Positions 10,141 to 17,043 of a DNA stretch of 22,042 bases are shown piece after piece. Position 1 is the stretch's first letter. Each line of letters starts with the position of its first letter. This DNA is from JBOFCO01 sp051646105 (GTDB taxonomy: Bacteria; Pseudomonadota; Alphaproteobacteria; Rhodobacterales; Rhodobacteraceae), in assembly GCA_051646105.1 (NCBI GenBank), contig JBOFCO010000119.1:1-22042 (forward strand). Direction: 5' to 3'. The position numbers were made by a program, and so were the translations under genes. Below the pieces are notes generated by a model, which saw only the letters and a program-made list of their open reading frames with translations, made no database searches and was not told the origin of the DNA.

Positions 10141-10986
10141 ATGCCCGAAGTCATACGTCCAAAGATCGCATTTCAGGGCGAACCGGGTGCCTACAGCCAT
10201 CAGGCCTGTGTCGAAGCCCGCCCCGACCATGAACCACTGCCCTGTGCCAGCTTCGAGGATGCGATAGAAGCCGTTCGCAGCGGGGTTGCCGAACTGGGCA
10301 TGATCGCGGTGGAAAATTCCACCTATGGCCGCGTGGCGGACGTGCATCACCTGCTGCCGGAAAGCGGCCTGCACATCGTGGACGAGGCGTTCGTCCGTGT
10401 GCATGTGAACCTGTTGGCCGTGCGCGGCACCCGGATCGAACAGGTCCGCCGCGTGCGTGCCATGGGCATCCTGCTGGGTCAGGCGCGCGGGTTTCTGAAG
10501 CAGCACGGGCTTGCGACGCTGAACTGGTCCGACAATGCAGCCGGTGCGCAAGAGGTTGCACGGCTTGCCGACCCGGCGGAAGCCGCCTTTGCCTCGGAAC
10601 TGGCTGGACAGATCAACGGGCTGGATATTCTGGCCCGGCATGTCGAGGACAGTCACAACAACACGACGCGCTTTCTGGTCATGTCACGCGCTGCCGACAT
10701 GACCCGGCGCGGCGAAGAAGGCATGATTACCGCCTTTGTCTTTCGTGTGCGCAATATTCCGGCGGCGCTTTACAAGGCGATGGGCGGCTTTGCGACCAAC
10801 GGGGTGAACATGACCAAGCTGGAAAGCTACATGGTCGACGGTTCTTTTTCCGCCACACAGTTCTATGCCGAAATCGAAGGCCACCCCGAGGATGCGAATG
10901 TGAAACTGGCGCTGGAGGAGCTGACCTATTTCACATCCGCACTGACCTTCCTGGGCGTCTTTCCTGCGCACAAGATGCGCCCCTGA
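10141..10986 (+). CDS. pheA: prephenate dehydratase
   Basis: Converts prephenate to phenylpyruvate in phenylalanine synthesis. Length is 281 residues from ATG 10141, which is preceded by GGAAGG at good spacing. The catalytic domain begins KIAFQGEPGAYSH and contains IAVENSTYGRVADVHHLL and HNNTTRFLVMSR, with the essential T-R-F at residues 176-178. A C-terminal ACT domain starts at about 197. It has no chorismate mutase domain, so it is the monofunctional form. Oddities: the ACT motif usually written PGAL(V) reads PAAL (207-210), and the phenylalanine-binding ESRP reads ESYM (228-231). The S-H-P-x-A-L region before LGQ reads RAMGIL. As I recall, related Rhodobacterales also have ESYM. Feedback control may therefore differ from that of the textbook enzymes. 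The gene is divergent from cycY. Confidence 0.93.
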   Translation: MPEVIRPKIAFQGEPGAYSHQACVEARPDHEPLPCASFEDAIEAVRSGVAELGMIAVENSTYGRVADVHHLLPESGLHIVDEAFVRVHVNLLAVRGTRIEQVRRVRAMGILLGQARGFLKQHGLATLNWSDNAAGAQEVARLADPAEAAFASELAGQINGLDILARHVEDSHNNTTRFLVMSRAADMTRRGEEGMITAFVFRVRNIPAALYKAMGGFATNGVNMTKLESYMVDGSFSATQFYAEIEGHPEDANVKLALEELTYFTSALTFLGVFPAHKMRP

Positions 10987-11004
10987 AAATGTTGACGTCG
11001 CGGC

Positions 11005-11703
11005 CTAGGGCCGTGGCGGCTGCACCAGACCCCGCTGCACGGCCGGACGGGCAAGGAAACGGTCCAGATAGGCCGGAACATTCCTGAGGCTGGCCCAGCC
11101 GACCGCATCGCCACCCTTGTAGAAATCGCGCATGGTCCGCAGCCACGGGGCAATGGCGATATCCGCAATCGAATAGTCGCCCACGATCCAGTCGCGCCCC
11201 TCCAGCCGCTTTTCCAGCACATTCAGCAAACGCTTCGATTCGTCCGCATAACGCTGCCAGGGGCGTTTGTCCTCGATCTCTTTTCCCGCGAAGGTGTTGA
11301 AATAACCGAACTGTCCGAACATCGGGCCGAGCCCGCCCATCTGAAACATCAGCCACTGGATCGTCTGATAGCGGGCGGCACCTTCGGGTGGCAGCAGCTT
11401 GCCGGTTTTATCCGCCAGATAGATCAGGATAGCGCCGCTTTCAAATAAAGGCAGCGGCACGCCGCCCGGCCCTTCCGGATCGATAATCGCCGGGATCTTG
11501 TTGTTCGGGTTCAGGCTCAGGAATGCCTCGCTCATCTGATCGTTCGTGGCGAAATCGACCAGATGCGCATCGTAGTTCAGCCCCATTTCCTCAAGCGCGA
11601 TGGAAACCTTGACGCCATTGGGCGTCGGCAGGGAATAAAGCTGCATCGCAGCGTGATTGCGCGGTGGCCAGCGTTTCGTAATGGGAAATTCGCCAAGATT
11701 CAT
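11005..11703 (-). CDS. glutathione S-transferase family protein (YfcG/GstB-like)
   Basis: A 232-residue two-domain GST. The N-terminal thioredoxin-like domain starts at about residue 20 (MQLYSLPTPNGVKVSIALEE) and has the cis-Pro segment NNKIPAIID and the glutathione-contact segment LFESGAILIYLADKTG. The helical C-terminal domain contains QWLMFQMGGLGPMFGQFGYF and DYSIADIAIAPW, the N-capping motif. This matches the YfcG/Ure2p-like class, which often acts as a disulfide-bond reductase on glutathione conjugates; the exact substrate cannot be read. AGGA stands 7 bases before ATG 11703, so that start is chosen over the ATGs at 11706 and 11754. It is convergent with pheA and divergent from mscL. Confidence 0.88.
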   Translation of the reverse strand: MNLGEFPITKRWPPRNHAAMQLYSLPTPNGVKVSIALEEMGLNYDAHLVDFATNDQMSEAFLSLNPNNKIPAIIDPEGPGGVPLPLFESGAILIYLADKTGKLLPPEGAARYQTIQWLMFQMGGLGPMFGQFGYFNTFAGKEIEDKRPWQRYADESKRLLNVLEKRLEGRDWIVGDYSIADIAIAPWLRTMRDFYKGGDAVGWASLRNVPAYLDRFLARPAVQRGLVQPPRP

Positions 11704-11738
11704 CATGATGTCCTGTGTTCCATTTTGACCCTGGTTGG

Positions 11739-11767
11739 AATGTATTGTGCACAAAACTGAAAAAGAA
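11739..11767 (-). promoter_or_regulatory. candidate GST promoter with palindrome in the spacer
   Basis: On the minus strand TTCTTT (11762-11767) and TACATT (11739-11744) are 17 bases apart. The spacer holds the perfect 10-base palindrome TTGTGCACAA (11745-11754), placed like an operator. The promoter match is weak; the palindrome itself is clear. Confidence 0.3.
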
Positions 11768-11850
11768 GCCTGTAATCCGAAACATTGCGTGATAGTCTCT
11801 GCACGCGCACAGGAAAAACCGGCGCGGGCAAGTAACTGAGTGGGGACAAA

Positions 11851-12264
11851 ATGCTCAAGGAATTCAAAGATTTCATCGCCAAGGGCAATGTCATGGACAT
11901 GGCCGTTGGCATCATCATCGGTGCGGCGTTCACGGCGATCGTGACATCGCTTGTTGCCGACCTGATCAATCCGATCATCGCCCTCGTCACCGGCGGTGTC
12001 GACTTCTCGAACATGTTCTACAACATGGGCGACGGTGAATATGCCAGCCTTCAGGCCGCGCGCGATGCCGGTGCCACGGTGTTTGCCTATGGCTCGTTCA
12101 TCACTGCGGTGATCAATTTCCTTATCATCGCTTTCGTGGTGTTCCTGTTGGTAAAGATGGTCAACAGGGTCAAGGACGCGGCGATCAAGAAAGAAGCCGA
12201 GGCACCTGCTGGCCCGAGCGAGCTTGATGTGCTTATGCAGATTCGCGACTCGCTGAAGCGCTGA
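11851..12264 (+). CDS. mscL: large-conductance mechanosensitive channel
   Basis: A 137-residue inner-membrane channel that opens under high membrane tension to release solutes on osmotic down-shock. The N-terminal amphipathic helix MLKEFKDFIAKGNVMDMAVG runs into TM1, VGIIIGAAFTAIVTSLVADL, with the conserved gate glycines and alanines and the INPII end. A periplasmic loop follows (about 48-75). TM2 is SFITAVINFLIIAFVVFLLV, followed by the basic segment KMVNRVKD. A C-terminal helical bundle ends ELDVLMQIRDSLKR. Length and layout are normal. GGGGA stands 5 bases before the ATG. A strong terminator follows at 12283-12311. Confidence 0.96.
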   Translation: MLKEFKDFIAKGNVMDMAVGIIIGAAFTAIVTSLVADLINPIIALVTGGVDFSNMFYNMGDGEYASLQAARDAGATVFAYGSFITAVINFLIIAFVVFLLVKMVNRVKDAAIKKEAEAPAGPSELDVLMQIRDSLKR

Positions 12265-12282
12265 GTTTTCGCCACAGACACG

Positions 12283-12311
12283 AAAGGCCCGCCATCCTGG
12301 CGGGCCTTTTT
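12283..12311 (+). terminator. intrinsic terminator after mscL
   Basis: A perfect 11-bp stem AAAGGCCCGCC / GGCGGGCCTTT surrounds a 5-base loop, with a T run at 12307-12311. It is 19 bases past the mscL stop. The A-rich left arm could give partial termination for the convergent gene ending at 12337. Confidence 0.9.
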
Positions 12312-12336
12312 GTTTGCCGGACTCTCGTCACACCGT

Positions 12337-12945
12337 TCAGGCGGCTGTCATATTCCTGCGCGGTCGCAGAAACACCCGCCAGATCCGGTATGTGCTCAGT
12401 AATACCAGCGGCCCGAAGTGGATTGTTGCTGGCACCCAGCCTTGCCAGCCATGCAGGCTGGCCCAATGCAGATAGGTCAGCACGGCAGCAGCATAGACCC
12501 AGCGTTGCAAGGGCTTCCACCACACCCCCATCCTGCGCACCGCATAGTCCATGGATGTTGCGGCAAGTGGCAGAAAGATCAGAAACGCCAGCCAGCCCGT
12601 CCAGATATAGAATCGTGGAAGTTCCTCGACGACCCGTTCCATCGTCTGCTTGTCGATCAGGTAGAATATCGTATGCAGCAGGGCATAGCCGAAGCTTGCC
12701 ACACCGAAGTAGCGCCGGTTCCTGACCAGCCAGCGCGGCCAGCGCCACTCCCTGAACAGATACATCAGCGGCGTAGCGATCATCGTCACGACCAGCAGCC
12801 GCGCCGAGGTTTCACCGGATGGATGCACCAGAATATGCCAGATGCGGGCATTGTCCGACGTGGCTGCCGAATAAGCGATGGCCAGGGCAGGCAATGCCAG
12901 CAGAAACCACAGCAGCCAGGGTTCAGTTCTTTTCCAGATCGACAT
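12337..12945 (-). CDS. ferric-reductase-like/MsrQ-like membrane protein, second of a tandem pair
   Basis: A 202-residue polytopic membrane protein with about six helices, related to the ferric-reductase-like transmembrane/MsrQ (YedZ) b-haem family. The core segment RNRRYFGVASFGYALLHTIFYL has His91, the position of a haem ligand in MsrQ. WKPLQRWVYAAAVLTYLHWASLHGW has His160 and His165. The expected middle ligand, His in L-H-x-L-V-Y, is Gln147 here. The paralogue encoded just upstream keeps that His. Probable role: transmembrane electron transfer from quinone or flavin. No msrP gene is nearby, so a methionine-sulfoxide-repair role is not supported. GGGGG precedes its ATG. It overlaps the upstream gene by 23 bases, so translation is likely coupled. 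Confidence 0.75.
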   Translation of the reverse strand: MSIWKRTEPWLLWFLLALPALAIAYSAATSDNARIWHILVHPSGETSARLLVVTMIATPLMYLFREWRWPRWLVRNRRYFGVASFGYALLHTIFYLIDKQTMERVVEELPRFYIWTGWLAFLIFLPLAATSMDYAVRRMGVWWKPLQRWVYAAAVLTYLHWASLHGWQGWVPATIHFGPLVLLSTYRIWRVFLRPRRNMTAA

Positions 12946-13597
12946 ACGTGCCCCCTTGCCGCCCCTCGGTCATTTCCGCGGGGCTTCGGGGTGATACGTC
13001 GAGTGCTGCCATTTCCGTCGCGCTCTGGGAAAGCACCCAGCCGCGCCAGAACGTCAGGATAATCAGTGGCGAGAAATTCAGCAGGATCGCCACAACGCCG
13101 CGCAATCCCCAGATCGCTGCCCAATGCGCAAAAACAAAAAAGGCGGCAAGATAGACAAGACGGTGCAGCACCCGCCAGTTTTCGCCCAGCAACCGCTTTG
13201 CCAAATCGCTGGATGTCAGCGCGACCGGACCCAGCAGGGCAAGCGCGAGCCAGCCGAACAGCAGGTGCGGCCAGCCCGCTTCGCGCAGGATCGCCAGAAA
13301 ATCGGCCTTTTCTGCCAAATAAAGCCCTGCATGCAGCAACGCATAGCCGGCAGAGGCAAGGCCGATGTAGCGACGATGACGCAAAAACCATCGCGGTGCG
13401 CGCCAATCCGGCCGCAACCGGCTAAGCGGCCCCACACTCATCGCAAGGATCAGCAGTTGCACCGCAATCTGGCCTGTCGGCATGATTGCACGCTGAAGCG
13501 AAGCGGGGTCGGTGGACGGCGACACGGACCACAGCAAATAGATCGCCGGCAGCGAAAGAGCGGCCCACAGCCAGTAGGGATGAAACAGTTTCGACAT
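12923..13597 (-). CDS. ferric-reductase-like/MsrQ-like membrane protein, first of a tandem pair
   Basis: A 224-residue, roughly six-helix membrane protein, paralogous to its downstream neighbour (both share RRY-G-AS-GYALLH and W-x-x-L-x-R-x-V-Y-x-A-A). It keeps three candidate b-haem ligands: His89 in GYALLHAGLYL, His145 in WRVLHRLVYLAAF, and His158 in FAHWAAIWG. These match the MsrQ pattern. The C-terminal tail of about 35 residues after the last helix (QSATEMAALDVSPRSPAEM) is polar and looks disordered. No other in-frame start gives a full first helix. The ATG is directly preceded by a GC-rich hairpin (13598-13622). Electron donor and acceptor are unknown. Confidence 0.75.
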   Translation of the reverse strand: MSKLFHPYWLWAALSLPAIYLLWSVSPSTDPASLQRAIMPTGQIAVQLLILAMSVGPLSRLRPDWRAPRWFLRHRRYIGLASAGYALLHAGLYLAEKADFLAILREAGWPHLLFGWLALALLGPVALTSSDLAKRLLGENWRVLHRLVYLAAFFVFAHWAAIWGLRGVVAILLNFSPLIILTFWRGWVLSQSATEMAALDVSPRSPAEMTEGRQGGTYVDLEKN

Positions 13598-13622
13598 GGC
13601 GGCGACAGCCCTAGCTGCCGCC
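13598..13622 (-). promoter_or_regulatory. leader hairpin touching a start codon
   Basis: GGCGGC (13598-13603) pairs with GCCGCC (13617-13622). AGC/GCT extends the stem after a 3-base bulge, leaving the loop CCTA. In the minus-strand RNA the stem ends immediately before the ATG at 13597. The only purine-rich element, AGGG, sits in the loop/upper stem, 11 bases from the ATG. It could limit ribosome access. Confidence 0.4.
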
Positions 13623-13678
13623 GCGTCATGTTACAAGCTTCGCAATGCGTGAAATGACCGGTTTTCAGGCATCGCGCA

Positions 13679-14797
13679 TCAGATTGTCAGTGCCTTGGCC
13701 GCATCAACCACAGGCAGGTTCAGGGCGGTGCCCACTGCCGCATAGGTCAGCTTTCCGGCATGGGTGTTCAGCCCGGCCAGCAAGTGCGGATCATCGCCCG
13801 CCGCCTTGCGCCATCCCTTGTCAGCAAGCGCAAGCATGAAAGGCAACGTGGCATTGCCCAGCGCAAGGGTCGAAGTGCGGGCAACTGCGCCCGGCATGTT
13901 TGCCACGCAGTAATGCACGATCCCGTCCACTTCATAGATCGGATCCTGATGGGTCGTCGCATGGCTGGTTTCAAAGCAACCACCCTGATCGATGGCCACA
14001 TCAACGATCGCCGCACCGGGCTTCATCGTGGAAAGCTGCGCACGCGTCACCAGTTTCGGGGCCGCAGCACCGGGGATCAGCACAGCGCCGATCACCATGT
14101 CGGCCTCGGCAACCAGTTCCGCAGTGGTGCCAGCACTGGAATACACCGCCTTGAAATCGCGGCCGAACACATCGTCCAGATAGCGCAGGCGCGGCAGCGA
14201 CCGATCCAGCACCACCACATCCGCGCCCATGCCCGCCGCAACGCGCGCCGCATGGGTGCCGACAACGCCGCCGCCGATCACCACAACCTTGCCCGGCGCG
14301 ACGCCCGGCACGCCGCCCAGCAGCACGCCACGCCCGCCATTGGCCTTTTGCAACGCCCATGCGCCAACCTGCGGGGCCAGACGACCGGCAACTTCCGACA
14401 TCGGGGCCAGAAGCGGCAGGCCACCCGCGCGATCTGTCACGGTTTCATAGGCAATCGCGGTAACGCCGCTGTTCAGCAGGTCGCGGGTCTGTTCCGGATC
14501 GGGCGCCAGGTGCAGGTAGGTAAACAGAACCTGCCCTTCCTTCAGGCGCTGGCGTTCCACCGCCTGCGGCTCCTTGACCTTGACCACCATCTCGGATGCG
14601 GCAAACAGCTCCTCGGCCGTTGGCACGATCTTTGCACCTGCCGCAACGTAATCGGCATCGGCAAAGCCCGCCCCTACCCCGGCGGCGGTTTCGATCAGCA
14701 CCTCATGCCCGTGGGAAACCGCCTCTCGTGCGGCGTTCGGCGTGATGCCGACGCGAAATTCCTGTGGCTTGATCTCTTTCGGGCAACCGATCTTCAT
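13679..14797 (-). CDS. ald: alanine dehydrogenase
   Basis: NAD-dependent interconversion of L-alanine with pyruvate and ammonia, used for alanine catabolism or ammonium assimilation. Length is 372 residues from ATG 14797, which follows GAGGAG; an ATG 15 bases upstream is less well placed. Substrate residues expected from known structures are present: Arg15 (EFRVGITP), Lys75 (VKVKEPQ) and His96 (TYLHLAPD). The Rossmann fold has VIGGGVVGTHAARVAAGMGA at about 172-191, with Asp197 ending VVVLD for NAD rather than NADP. VDVAIDQGGCFETS is the catalytic Asp region. It is divergent from an Lrp-family gene, the usual arrangement for alanine-responsive activation of ald. Confidence 0.95.
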   Translation of the reverse strand: MKIGCPKEIKPQEFRVGITPNAAREAVSHGHEVLIETAAGVGAGFADADYVAAGAKIVPTAEELFAASEMVVKVKEPQAVERQRLKEGQVLFTYLHLAPDPEQTRDLLNSGVTAIAYETVTDRAGGLPLLAPMSEVAGRLAPQVGAWALQKANGGRGVLLGGVPGVAPGKVVVIGGGVVGTHAARVAAGMGADVVVLDRSLPRLRYLDDVFGRDFKAVYSSAGTTAELVAEADMVIGAVLIPGAAAPKLVTRAQLSTMKPGAAIVDVAIDQGGCFETSHATTHQDPIYEVDGIVHYCVANMPGAVARTSTLALGNATLPFMLALADKGWRKAAGDDPHLLAGLNTHAGKLTYAAVGTALNLPVVDAAKALTI

Positions 14798-14878
14798 GGC
14801 GTGTCTCCTCATGGGCCTGCATCCATGGTGCCGCAGTTTTCACGCAATTGCCTTGAAAGATCGGTGGTGTTTCCGGTT

Positions 14879-14890
14879 ATTACACGTAAT
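14879..14890. promoter_or_regulatory. candidate Lrp-family operator between ald and lrp
   Basis: ATTAC-AC-GTAAT is an inverted repeat with perfect 5-base arms. A second, looser dyad lies nearby: TTGTGCGCAGAA at 14892-14903 against TTCTGCACA at 14925-14933. Several phased sites in an AT-rich gap between a regulator and its divergent target fit Lrp/AsnC binding. Assignment is inference from position. Confidence 0.4.
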
Positions 14891-14934
14891 ATTGTGCGCA
14901 GAATGCTCAGTTATTCGAAGAATCTTCTGCACAT

Positions 14935-15393
14935 ATGGAAATCGACGCCACAGATCGCCGCATACTCACCGCCCTGCAGAAACAGGGCCGCATCTCGAAT
15001 GCCGAATTGTCAGAGACAGTGAACCTGTCGCCCTCCGCCTGTCATCGCCGCGTGCAAAGGCTTGAGGAAGAAGGCTATATTGCGGGCTATGTCGCCCTGC
15101 TGGACGCCCGCAAACTGAACCGCCCGACCACCGTCTTTGTGGAGATCACGCTGCAAGGACAGGCGGATGAGGTGCTGGATGCCTTTGAAAAAGGCGTGCG
15201 GCGCATCCCCGACGTGCTGGAATGCCACCTGATGGCGGGAACAGCGGATTACCTGCTGAAAGTGGTGGCGCAGGATACGGAAGACTTCGCCCGCATCCAC
15301 CGCCAGCACCTCGCCCGCCTGCCCGGCGTGGCGCAGATGCATTCCAGCTTTTCGTTGCGGACGGTATCCAGCACGACCGCGATCCCGGTTTAG
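14935..15393 (+). CDS. Lrp/AsnC family regulator, probable regulator of ald
   Basis: A 152-residue Lrp-type protein. The N-terminal winged helix-turn-helix begins with the signature IDATDRRILTALQKQGRISN and contains the recognition segment NLSPSACHRRVQRLEEEGYI. A hinge (GYVALLDARKL) leads to the RAM/ACT-like ligand domain, with TVFVEITLQG and VLECHLMAGTADYLLKVVA. This type forms octamers that sense an amino acid. Because it is divergent from ald, alanine is the likely effector (AldR-like); that is inference. No strong ribosome site precedes the ATG; GAAGAA is about 12 bases away. Confidence 0.9.
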   Translation: MEIDATDRRILTALQKQGRISNAELSETVNLSPSACHRRVQRLEEEGYIAGYVALLDARKLNRPTTVFVEITLQGQADEVLDAFEKGVRRIPDVLECHLMAGTADYLLKVVAQDTEDFARIHRQHLARLPGVAQMHSSFSLRTVSSTTAIPV

Positions 15394-15455
15394 GTGTTGA
15401 GGGCAGTGCCTTCGCGCGGGGCGGGTGATTTCGGCCCAAAGCGGTCCAACCTCCC

Positions 15456-15911
15456 CTACCCCCGCAACCCCGTCTCCTCCAGCAGGCCGCGCCGTTTCGC
15501 CTCGTAATAATACCCGCGCGAATACCAGCCGACGGCGGCGTCCTGGCTGCCGTCGGAAACCAGCCAAGCCCCGCGCAGGTACTTCACCGCATAGCGCAGG
15601 TTGGTATCGGCATCGAGCAGCCCCTCTGCCGGGCCGTCATAACCCATCGTAAGCGCTGTCCGCGGATCGATCTGCATCAGGCCCATGTAACGCCCGTTGC
15701 GCGCCGCCGGGTTGTAACTGCTTTCGCGCTGCACGACGCGGTGAATCAGACTTTCCGGCACGTCATAGACCCGCGCATAATGTGCAATCATGGCGTTGAT
15801 TTCTGACGGACCCGCAGCCACTGCCGGTTTTTCCCTGATCGGGCGGGGTGCACAGGCTGCGGCAAAACCGCCCAGACCAAGGGCAAGAACGGCACGGCGC
15901 GCAAAAGGCAT
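15456..15911 (-). CDS. small lytic transglycosylase-like lipoprotein
   Basis: A 151-residue single-domain SLT (lysozyme-like) protein that would cleave peptidoglycan glycan strands. The N-terminus MPFARRAVLALGLGGFAAAC is a lipoprotein signal with the lipobox at residues 17-20 (acylated Cys20), so it is probably tethered to a membrane in the envelope. The catalytic motif is VVQRESSYNPAARNG, with Glu63 as the acid, followed by GLMQI (77-81) and the late motif DAAVGWYSRGYYYEAKRRG. It lacks the extra domains of the large Slt/Mlt enzymes. GGAGAG precedes the ATG. It lies just beyond the rpsU terminator, so it needs its own promoter in a gap of about 40 bases or depends on read-through. Confidence 0.85.
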   Translation of the reverse strand: MPFARRAVLALGLGGFAAACAPRPIREKPAVAAGPSEINAMIAHYARVYDVPESLIHRVVQRESSYNPAARNGRYMGLMQIDPRTALTMGYDGPAEGLLDADTNLRYAVKYLRGAWLVSDGSQDAAVGWYSRGYYYEAKRRGLLEETGLRG

Positions 15912-15948
15912 ATCGCTCTCCGGTTGATTTCACATCGGCCACAGAAAC

Positions 15949-15981
15949 GAAAAACCCCCGAAAGGCAAGGCCCCGGGGGTT
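15949..15981 (-). terminator. intrinsic terminator after rpsU
   Basis: AACCCCCG (15953-15960) and CGGGGGTT (15974-15981) form an 8-bp perfect stem. The 13-base loop can pair further. Read on the minus strand, the stem ends in a run of five T. It lies 58 bases past the rpsU stop. Confidence 0.8.
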
Positions 15982-16039
15982 CACGTTCATACGTCGCCGC
16001 ATGAGACTTGTGCGTTGCCGCACCAGCGTTACAGGGCTG

Positions 16040-16246
16040 TCAAAGCCCGCCTTCGCGCTGCAATTTCTTGCGCGCCAGCTTGCGGGCACGGCGGACGGCC
16101 TCGGCCTTCTCGCGCGCTTTCTTGACGGAAGGCTTCTCGAAATGTTGCTTGAGCTTCATTTCACGGAAGACCCCTTCGCGCTGAAGTTTCTTCTTCAGGG
16201 CACGAAGCGCCTGTTCGACATTGTTGTCACGAACGCTGACCTGCAT
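16040..16246 (-). CDS. rpsU: 30S ribosomal protein S21
   Basis: A 68-residue, very basic ribosomal protein, the usual length in alphaproteobacteria. It starts MQVSVRDNNVEQALRALKKK and has FREMKLKQHFEKPSVKKARE, followed by the Arg/Lys-rich tail ARKLARKKLQREGGL. S21 helps the 30S subunit base-pair with the Shine-Dalgarno sequence of mRNAs during initiation. The leader has a strong ribosome site (AGGAAGGTGG, about 10 bases from the ATG). A promoter at 16300-16328 and a terminator at 15949-15981 make it a single-gene transcript. Confidence 0.97.
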   Translation of the reverse strand: MQVSVRDNNVEQALRALKKKLQREGVFREMKLKQHFEKPSVKKAREKAEAVRRARKLARKKLQREGGL

Positions 16247-16299
16247 GTGGTTGTCACCACCTTCCTAGGTTAAAGTTGCATCAGTTTGCAGGAACCGGG

Positions 16300-16328
16300 C
16301 CTATAGCAAGGCCAGACCGTTTTGTCTA
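16300..16328 (-). promoter_or_regulatory. candidate rpsU promoter
   Basis: On the minus strand TAGACA (16323-16328) and TATAGG (16300-16305) are separated by 17 bases, a good match to the housekeeping consensus. The pair lies about 54 bases upstream of the rpsU ATG. The -35 element ends 17 bases from the divergent coq9 start. Confidence 0.6.
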
Positions 16329-16345
16329 CCGCGAGGAGATGCGCC

Positions 16346-17041
16346 ATGCAGGATGCCGACAAAACCATCGCGGAGACCCGAGACCGGCTGATCGACGCCG
16401 CCCTGCCGCATGTGCCCTTCGATGGCTGGACGAAAGCGACCCTTGATGCCGCGATAGCGGATTCAGGGGTAGGCGGTGCGCTGGCGCGTTCCCTGTTCCC
16501 GCGCGGCGCGGTCGATCTGGCCGCCGCGTTTCATCGGCGCGGCGACGGGATGATGACCGCGCGTCTGGCCGAAACCGATCTGGCCGCATTGCGCTACAGC
16601 GAACGCGTGGCGCTGGCGATCCGTCTGCGGCTTGAGGCGGTTGCTGAACACAAGGAAGCCGTGCGGCGCGGAACGGTGCTGTTTGCCCTGCCGCAGAACG
16701 CGGCACAGGGCGCACAACTGATCTGGGGCACAGCGGATGCGATATGGAAAGCGCTTGGCGATACGTCGAACGATCTGAACTGGTATACGAAGCGTGCGAC
16801 GCTTTCGGCCGTTTATGGAGCATCGGCACTGTATTGGCTTGGCGATACCTCAGACCGGCACGAGGCAACTCGCGCCTTCATCGACCGGCGCATCGCCGAC
16901 GTCATGCGATTCGAAAAGACCAAGGCCGATTTGCGCAAGAACCCCCTTGTCGCAGGACTTATGAAGGGGCCGTCCGCGCTGGCCGAACGGCTTCGTGCAC
17001 GATCCGGCGCCACCGATCCCCTGCACCACGAGGAAAACTGA
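16346..17041 (+). CDS. coq9: COQ9-family ubiquinone biosynthesis protein
   Basis: A 231-residue COQ9-family protein, TetR-like in fold. In mitochondria and related alphaproteobacteria it binds isoprenoid lipid and assists the COQ7 hydroxylase in ubiquinone synthesis. Visible family features are RDRLIDAALPHVPFDGWTKATL at the N-terminus (a TetR-like helical domain, quoted here only in outline), the region PQNAAQGAQLIWGTADAIWKA, and DLNWYTKRATLSAVYGASAL, which contains the lipid-pocket helix motif. ATG 16346 follows GAGGAG at 7 bases; an upstream in-frame ATG at 16322 lacks this. It is followed after 2 bases by a quinone-oxidoreductase-family gene on the same strand, probably co-transcribed. Confidence 0.9.
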   Translation: MQDADKTIAETRDRLIDAALPHVPFDGWTKATLDAAIADSGVGGALARSLFPRGAVDLAAAFHRRGDGMMTARLAETDLAALRYSERVALAIRLRLEAVAEHKEAVRRGTVLFALPQNAAQGAQLIWGTADAIWKALGDTSNDLNWYTKRATLSAVYGASALYWLGDTSDRHEATRAFIDRRIADVMRFEKTKADLRKNPLVAGLMKGPSALAERLRARSGATDPLHHEEN

Positions 17042-17043
17042 CC

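Noticed and set aside
11001..11013. Small inverted repeat CGGCC-TAG-GGCCG at the end of the GST gene
   Set aside because: The arms are only 5 bp and no T run follows on either strand, so it is not supported as a terminator between pheA and the GST gene.
13760..15022. 420-residue plus-strand open frame opposite ald
   Set aside because: It is antisense to a clear ald gene and runs into the lrp gene in the wrong frame. It has no recognisable domain or ribosome site.
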